A DNA stretch of 64,000 nucleotides, taken from Saprospirales bacterium. GTDB lineage: Bacteria > Bacteroidota > Bacteroidia > Chitinophagales > Saprospiraceae. Location: the NCBI GenBank assembly GCA_002698985.1, contig PAAY01000014.1:36359-100358 (forward strand). Reading direction: 5' to 3'. Below are positions 61,001-64,000 of this stretch, piece after piece. Below the pieces are notes generated by a model, which did no database searches, was not told the origin of the DNA, and saw only the letters and a list, made by a program, of their open reading frames with translations. Position 1 is the first letter of the stretch; each line of letters starts with the position of its first letter. The translations under genes were made by a program, and so were the position numbers.

Positions 61001-64000
61001 CCACCACCAAAGGCCGTGAGCAGTACCGTGTCGCCACGACAGATCAGCGTGTCACCGCTGATGGATGGCGTTGGCGTTGGATTGACGGTGATGCTGTGCG
61101 AAGCCACATCCGAACAGCCGGATGCCAGGCTCACAGTTACGGAATAGGTGCTGTTTGCCGCAGGCGATACGCTGATGGAAGCTGTGGTTTCGCCCGTACT
61201 CCACAGGTAGTTCGTTCCGCCGGAGGCGGTAAGAACGGCTGTTTCGCCCAGGCATATCACTGAATCACCACTGATGGAAGCCACTGGTAACGGATTGACG
61301 ATAACCGTAACACCGGCCGTATCGGTACAGCCGTTGGCGTCGGTCACGAAGACCATGTAGTGGGTGGTCACCGTCGGGGCAACGGTAATACTTGCCGTGC
61401 TGGCACCGGTGCTCCAGAAGTAGCTCACTCCACCGCTGGCAGTCAGCACCGTGCTGTCGCCAACACACAGCATCGTATCACCGGCAATGGCGGCTGGTGG
61501 CAGTGGATTCACCGTGATGGTTATGGAGGTGGAATCACTACAGCCATTGGAATCGGTAGCGGTGACGCTGTAAGTCGTCGTTGCCGCAGGCGAAACGGCA
61601 ATTGAAGCCGTGGTTTCGCCCGTGCTCCACAGGTAGCTGACACCACCGCTGGCAGTCAGCGTTGTTGTGTCGCCGAAGCAGATCACATTGTTGCCAGTAA
61701 TCGACGGATTGGGCAGCGGAAGAACAGTAACCGGCATGCTGGCCGTTCCTGAACATCCGTTGTCGTCGGTTACCGTCACGGTGTAGGTCGTGCTGCTGGC
61801 AGGTGAAACAGTGATGCCCGCAGTTGTGGCACCGTTGCTCCACAGGTAGCTGCTGCCACCGCTGGCCGTCAGTGTGGTATAGTCGTTCAGACAAATGGTA
61901 TCAACACCGGTAATCACGGCCACGGGCAGGGTATCCAACAACACCGTGGTGCTGTCGGTATCCGTACAGCCAAACTGGGTGGTTACCGTCACATGGTAAG
62001 TCGTATTGACGAGTGGTGCCACCGTAATGGAAGCGGTGGTATCGCCCGTATTCCACTGGTAGAACTGGGCACCGCTGGCGGTGAGGGTGGTCGCATCTCC
62101 GATGCAAATGACCGTGTCGCCGCTGATGCTCGCCGTTGGCAATGGATGGACGTTCACCGTCACACTGTCAACTTTGGTACATCCGTTCGTGCCGGTCACC
62201 GTCACGCTGTAGGTCGTCGTAACCAATGGCGTTTCATTGATGGCGGCAGTAATGGCGCCCGTGCTCCAGTTGTAGGCTATTCCACCACCGGCTATCAGCA
62301 CGGTGTTCTCACCGATACAGAGCGAGGTGTCGCCGCTGATGGTCACCACCGGCAACTGGTTCACGATGACCGGAATGCTGGTAGAGGCCGTACAGCCGTT
62401 GGCATCGGTCACGGTCACACTGTAGGTGGTATTGCTGGTCGGGGCAACGGTGATGCCCGCCGTGGCGGCTCCGTTGTTCCACAGGTAGCTGACGCCACCG
62501 GAGGCTACAAGGGTGGTATAATCACCATAGCAGATCACATTGTTGCCGCTGATAGACGGCACCGGGAGCGGGTTGACCACAACGGTGGTACTGGCCACAT
62601 CCGTACAGCCGTCGGCATTGGTCACGGTCACGCTGTAAGTCGTCGTTGCCGCAGGCGATACGGTGATGCTGGCCGTGGTAGCGCCATTGCTCCACAGGTA
62701 GCCCGAACCGCCGCTGGCAGTCAGAATGGTATTTTCTCCTTCACAAATGATGGTATCACCCGCAATGGCCGCATTCGGCAGCGGGTTCACCGTTACGGTG
62801 CGGCTGGCCACGTCGGTACAGCCATTGCCGTCGGTAACGGTTACGCTGTAAGTCGTCGTTGCCAGAGGCGATACGGTCACCGTTGCCGTGGTGGCACCGG
62901 TGCTCCACAGGTAGTTGCTACCACCTGATGCCGTCAGCATGGTGCTGTCGCCAGAGCAGATCACGTTGATGCCGGTGATGCTGGCCGTTGGCAGCGGGTT
63001 GACGGTTACACTGGCACTGGCACTTGCAGTACAGGTATTTCCAATGGTCACCGTAACGGTATAGGTCGTATTTGAAGCCGGTGAAACTGTGATGGCTGCG
63101 GTTGTATCACCCGTGTTCCACAAATAGGATCCTCCTCCCGTGGCGGTCAGCGTGGTGCTCTCACCCAGACAGATGGTCGTATTGCCGCTGATGGCAGATG
63201 GCGGCAGTGAGTCCACCATCACATTCGTTGTCGCAATGGCGGTACAGCCATTGGCATTCGTTACCGTCACTGAATAGCCGGTCGTCGTTGGCGGTGAGAC
63301 ATTTATGCTGGCAGTCGTAGCTCCTGTATTCCACAGGTAGCCGGAGCCACCGCTGGCAGTCAGCGTGGTGCTCTCTCCCAGGCAAATGATGGTATCTCCC
63401 GCAATGGCCGCATTCGGCAGCGGGTTCACCGTAACGGTGCGGCTGGCCACATCGGTGCAGCCGTTGCCGTCGGTAACGGTCACGCTGTAGGTCGTCGTTG
63501 CCAGAGGCGATACGGTCACCGTTGCCGTGGTGGCGCCGGTGCTCCACAGGTAGCTGCTGCCACCGCTGGCGGTCAGCGTCGTGCTGTCGCCAGAGCAGAT
63601 CACGTTGGTGCCGGTGATGCTGGCCGTCGGAAGCGGATGTACCACTACTTTGCGGCTGGCCACATCGGTGCAGCCGTTGCCGTCGGTAACGGTCACGCTG
63701 TAAGTCGTCGTTGCCGTCGGCGAAACGTTGATAGAAGCGGTCGTCGCTCCCGTGTTCCACAGGTAGCTGCTGCCGCCGCTGGCGGTCAGCGTCGTACTCT
63801 CGCCCAGACACAGGGTGTCCGTTCCGGAAATGGCCGCCGTGGGCAGCGGATTCACGGTGACGGCCTGCGAGGCCACGGCCGTACAGCCGTCGGCATTGGT
63901 CACGGTTACGCTATAAGTCGTCGTTGCCGCAGGCGATACGGTGATGCTGGCCGTGGTAGCGCCATTGCTCCACAGGTAGCCCGAACCGCCGCTGGCAGTC
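52072..64000 (-). CDS. Giant T9SS type B adhesin-like protein, N-terminus outside window
   Basis: At least 3975 residues; the frame is open through position 64000, and the GTG at 63903 is internal. From the visible N-terminal side: sixteen 71-residue Ig-like repeats (60663-64000), each with I-S-G-D-T-x-I-C-x-G-x-x-T-x-L-T-A-S-G-G, Y-L-W-S-T-G-x-T-T-A-S-I and Y-S-V-T-V-T-x-x-x-G-C. Then two DUF11-like modules and two SdrD-B-like modules (58500-60480), and a PKD-like module near 58200. About fourteen HYR-like modules (54640-58030) carry V-P-A-D-T-T-x-x-C-G, D-N-C-D and W-T-A-T-D-x-C-G-N. Mixed beta modules and a cadherin-like D-I-L-A-N-D-Q-F unit come next. The end is a gliding-motility-type C-terminus (F-S-P-N-G-D-G-V-N-D; F-N-R-W-G-N). 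Expected at the cell surface in adhesion or gliding. Confidence 0.9.
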   Translation of the reverse strand, partial: TASGGSGYLWSNGATTASITVSPAATTTYSVTVTNADGCTAVASQAVTVNPLPTAAISGTDTLCLGESTTLTASGGSSYLWNTGATTASINVSPTATTTYSVTVTDGNGCTDVASRKVVVHPLPTASITGTNVICSGDSTTLTASGGSSYLWSTGATTATVTVSPLATTTYSVTVTDGNGCTDVASRTVTVNPLPNAAIAGDTIICLGESTTLTASGGSGYLWNTGATTASINVSPPTTTGYSVTVTNANGCTAIATTNVMVDSLPPSAISGNTTICLGESTTLTATGGGSYLWNTGDTTAAITVSPASNTTYTVTVTIGNTCTASASASVTVNPLPTASITGINVICSGDSTMLTASGGSNYLWSTGATTATVTVSPLATTTYSVTVTDGNGCTDVASRTVTVNPLPNAAIAGDTIICEGENTILTASGGSGYLWSNGATTASITVSPAATTTYSVTVTNADGCTDVASTTVVVNPLPVPSISGNNVICYGDYTTLVASGGVSYLWNNGAATAGITVAPTSNTTYSVTVTDANGCTASTSIPVIVNQLPVVTISGDTSLCIGENTVLIAGGGIAYNWSTGAITAAINETPLVTTTYSVTVTGTNGCTKVDSVTVNVHPLPTASISGDTVICIGDATTLTASGAQFYQWNTGDTTASITVAPLVNTTYHVTVTTQFGCTDTDSTTVLLDTLPVAVITGVDTICLNDYTTLTASGGSSYLWSNGATTAGITVSPASSTTYTVTVTDDNGCSGTASMPVTVLPLPNPSITGNNVICFGDTTTLTASGGVSYLWSTGETTASIAVSPAATTTYSVTATDSNGCSDSTSITITVNPLPPAAIAGDTMLCVGDSTVLTASGGVSYFWSTGASTASITVAPTVTTHYMVFVTDANGCTDTAGVTVIVNPLPVASISGDSVICLGETAVLTASGGTNYLWSTGETTASISVSPAANSTYSVTVSLASGCSDVASHSITVNPTPTPSISGDTLICRGDTVLLTAFGGGSYLWNTGDTTSSIVVVPDSTTLYTVTVTNQFGCSATASHLLNVNQLPDVVITGGPYHCYGDTTILTASGGVSYLWSTGATTASVAVSPSVNTNYGVLVTGANGCTNTASITLDVQFAQDSVWADTICQGDTYNFFGQQLTATGTYHDTLFYASGCDSQRYTVNLYVRNDCVLDLALRKTPAAGQVPLVTLGDTVTFTVTVFNQGTVPAYNIQVLDYKPASFTYLQSLNPGWFDFGGGPAWIIAGPLQPGDSIAQDIKLVVNLNALDTNLVNWAEITAFDNDTNPSNTPPTDVDSTPDAFNGNDAGGQIGSPADDYIFGDGTGVPGDGVAPTDEDDHDGAQIQFLPPPPLSLGNLVFEDFDNDGLFNNNDVGIPGVTVELYNAGPDGLKGTADDFLVDTTVTNANGEYLFTGLSHGLYWGKLNGNGIPAGYFSSTGDGPQDMDGQGPFEPAYGAFLDLDNADDGTQMGNMIMTDTIRLFYWSEPTFEDGDENSNLTLDFGLFSPTMAEFDLALFKDLAAGQNGVVDINDDVDYTICVVNEGNVTGYDIVVLDVIPQGMILSPNDNNGWTLLSPDSAVVMIPGALAVGDTACVNIKLRLIYALSGASLVNNAEIFDAKDVNGDPLPDMDSTPDNGDPNEDDIDQEPVTVLPHDPTGWIYCEASGEIITGGTVSISGPGAVFLVADGSNGYYEFYTDGTPGVYTLTYNHPNGYPLSTTCLPSAGPFDPTNMADPVVLGSDTLSGLISDPTCGANPYYMSFIFEPGDPLVTLNNLPVSCVSVGSIVCEDSNNNDSTDVTDPAVAGITVYLYDCADTLNPIATTVTDSLGQYSFTGLPAGNYRVAFDIPAGYRPVSTGLIDATGFSPCVTLNWGDQETSLGLCLHLCPQVTAGADQYICLGDSTTLIASVPYGTGNYSWSPSAGLTNPNAAVTGAYPTATTTYVVTYDDGLGCGSSDTVTVYTQISIPNLGNNPDTLLQAECGQNLPWNAPTFIDQCDQNLTILFDSTQVQQPCGYDLVRTWTAVNKYDQTATFTQVVQVRDTTPPVFTFVPADTTLASCNDMLVMPPATATDNCDNDVTITVDETMTTGPDCAIIVTKTYTATDDCGNTATATQVITTYDTEVPQINVTNPDLAGLQEGDTLYMECQVVGNLGPDDVTVTDDCGNADVVFLEYDSPLQNCGTAGYVQFLRCGWTATDMCGNQDSLFFFVVVIDTTPPELYTVPADMMLMCNDPVPPAPTVWAVDNCDNNVPVTFTENTLPGVIVRSWTATDDCGNTVVGTQTITFDDGMIPPVIYNVPADTTISCEDPLPAPDPAVYALDACDPDPALVVNDSIVGGGCGYTVYRTWTATDFDGNSSSATQVITVIDAVPPVLSGIPSEITIECGQPVPPVVYPTATDNCDTSVTVDLVVLVNDQDSCDIVINRIFTATDDCGNQTGFHQHIHLIDTTAPVITVTHPQLVGVPSGDTLTFECDAVPVLEYTDAYATDACDQAPLLFSTEIIVAQPNCQGEDYMMLMRCGWRAEDQCGNESEWFVYFRVVDTQAPVIAGGLPADITVDCGQVPAQPSLDSITVTDNCDLAPVLSLSDSTIAGGCPGDYVIIRTLTATDQCGNTASLTQTITVEDQTPPVLSGVPADVTVECGNIPIPPVVTATDNCDSNPIVTMNDVQTNGCPYTIFRTWTATDACGNSSSLTQRIRVEDNEAPTFDHLPADTIVSCDGIPPVDTLLAFDNCDTSLMLTFGETTNGSGCNYTITRTWTATDDCGNTFVHTQDIQVIDNEAPLFSSVPADITVACGNVPPADTLSISDTCDPAPSLVFNEVTGTGCPYTITRTWTATDACGNADSIVQVITVVDTLAPQIVGVPADTTIQCGEQLPLDAIYATDNCADSVALQYNEVVDSTDVCDVVVTRTWTATDECGNVATATQTVHIIDTLAPAIVFNHPWLAGFQDGDTLVMDCSNTEVFGAQSADAIDGCNEAVIGFTEGSVLIGDCETDGFLLSLNCKWTATDACGNSTSITITMVIVDTLPPVFTSVPADTTINCGDPVPPYGNAVAEDACGNALISATQDTVPATGGYDLVRTFTAIDDCGNVATATQTIHVLDGGAPILTGVPADSTIYSNQGQTVPDPAVVSAYDDCTGDTIPVTFTEFTGLVPGGGCDTLITRIWSATDGAGNTVADTQLIVVVGGYDVTVVTTPDTCGFGNGTVLLQPDTLNYLWSDGYVGAFRDSLLAGTYTAYVSDGGCTDTLVFDVSTICPCIEPVVDSIEIFDATCGNADGAATILLQSDPGLYSYFWLPNHGTPNQAGNGRTNLPAGHYVVIVEQNGLDSCFAKVEFTIGDDCPDCPPLFMQDTLVATSQTDPANVCLPVPYTVSQGYNIYVDGQLYTLPLGQCNNETVVFYTYALVTGQGQTGPYDVLWVHGVDTLMTTVNNMDELVAAMNAVDSAGMWYNQPDLFGLTSMNIAGNYGDMFITHVASQNTAMISPNFTSTPMGTEISVGAGAHQVVYENLADGCTDTLTVIVDIAPPLPGEIFQEKLVVKSGNCDYTDLSTCLDIAYSDLPKYDFELNGQPFTGAFDICGFSSEHYYTYVSVPGMGAAGPYTLEDWTVNGQHFSGVFNDIQELVALMNSLDPAGNWQVDEQSFVIIGGGNNQYGPLKVRQNSTGAAAVMDVNTNTSAGNARVTLPEGENTFVAIRKADGFSDTLTVMVACVNADYFSNVIDQNQVDTICLDLDEIMGEVTGLENICQSNSGAAQLELIPGTWCIQCVGMEPGQTSACFVLCDEYGICDTTYIDVEVRAVAESETKLGEDNLTTLINQPVTGDILANDQFASPVLSLNIVQKPQHGAVIVNADNTITYIPSEDYCNDFDNATQDHFLYEVCTAEGCYTAVVWVTVRCSDLVIYTGFSPNGDGVNDYFVIEGLQKYPNHTLQIFNRWGNLVFRTKDYRSDWGGTWGQNDLPDGTYFYLLDLGDGTRYTGFIEINR
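60663..64000 (-). repeat. 213-bp tandem repeat array inside the giant adhesin gene
   Basis: The conserved tryptophan-codon site (CCACAGG or close variant) recurs at 60775, 60988, 61201, 61414 and so on every 213 bases to 63970, i.e. sixteen units with no indel. The array continues beyond the window. The unit at 62692 closely matches the one six units away at 63970, and 62905 matches 63544 three units away. Confidence 0.95.

Noticed and set aside
52762..61263. Several plus-strand frames of 300-380 codons opposite the giant adhesin gene
   Set aside because: Same reason: mirror frames of a repetitive coding region. The predicted proteins are His/Gly/Val-rich with no recognisable fold.
63901..63903. 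GTG as the start of the giant adhesin
   Set aside because: The repeat sequence continues in frame through position 64000, so this codon is internal.

Overview
The window looks like a chromosomal segment of a Bacteroidota bacterium, most likely of the Saprospiria (Lewinella/Haliscomenobacter-like). The reasons are type IX secretion (T9SS) C-terminal signals of both type A and type B, a lipoprotein carrying a C-N-K-D-D-D surface-export signal, the alternative Bacteroidota GlmU, the SDR-type threonine dehydrogenase, futalosine-route menaquinone genes, several TonB-like transducers, and promoters fitting the Bacteroidota -7 box TAnnTTTG. I see no rRNA, tRNA, integrase, transposase or CRISPR array. 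Genus-level assignment is inference.

Layout. 1-5.9 kb: 3' end of a SprB-repeat/T9SS type B protein, a SnoaL-like protein, a GT2 glycosyltransferase, a cobalamin riboswitch driving a lone BtuG-like surface lipoprotein, and a membrane SRPBCC protein. 6-8.3 kb: endonuclease III, CutC and a TonB-like protein. 8.4-13 kb: a cbb3-oxidase-type copper ATPase (CcoI-like) with a TauE/DsbD_2 membrane protein, divergent from a universal stress protein; two FNR/CRP-like palindromes lie between them. 13-15.5 kb: two more TonB-like paralogues and a VanZ-like protein. 15.5-21 kb: gcvH, rpmE2 (type B L31), alternative GlmU, a glucosaminidase, a BadF-type sugar kinase and pfkA. 21-28 kb: membrane proteins, ArfB, RibBA with a degenerate RibA half, the threonine-to-glycine pair tdh/kbl, and an HsdR-N-like protein. 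28-36 kb: a DUF1028 T9SS protein and a 2138-residue T9SS type A protein with dockerin- and cohesin-like modules. 36.9-51.8 kb: YfhO, an M20 amidohydrolase, a PPi-type phosphofructokinase, a PAP2 phosphatase, NhaC, a GNAT-like protein, mqnE-mqnA, a fused Dpp-type ABC ATPase and an aminotransferase. 52.1-64 kb: one giant adhesin-like protein (at least 3975 residues) running off the right end.

How the genes fit together. tdh and kbl turn threonine into glycine plus acetyl-CoA, and GcvH belongs to the system that oxidises glycine. GlmU, the glucosaminidase and the BadF-type kinase suggest amino-sugar and wall metabolism, leading into glycolysis where two phosphofructokinases carry different phosphoryl-donor signatures. 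CcoI, menaquinone synthesis and the FNR-like boxes point to microaerobic respiration. Large T9SS proteins dominate the ends and middle.

The most unusual signal is at DNA level. Two 11-base words, TTGCGAAGCGA and TTTACCGAAGG, recur about 12 and 9-12 times, in both orientations, between genes and in different reading frames inside genes. Intergenic spaces are packed with heptamer repeats, a composite element with a fixed internal order, word-palindromes and a 38-bp tandem array. Several of these elements supply the stop codon of the gene before them.
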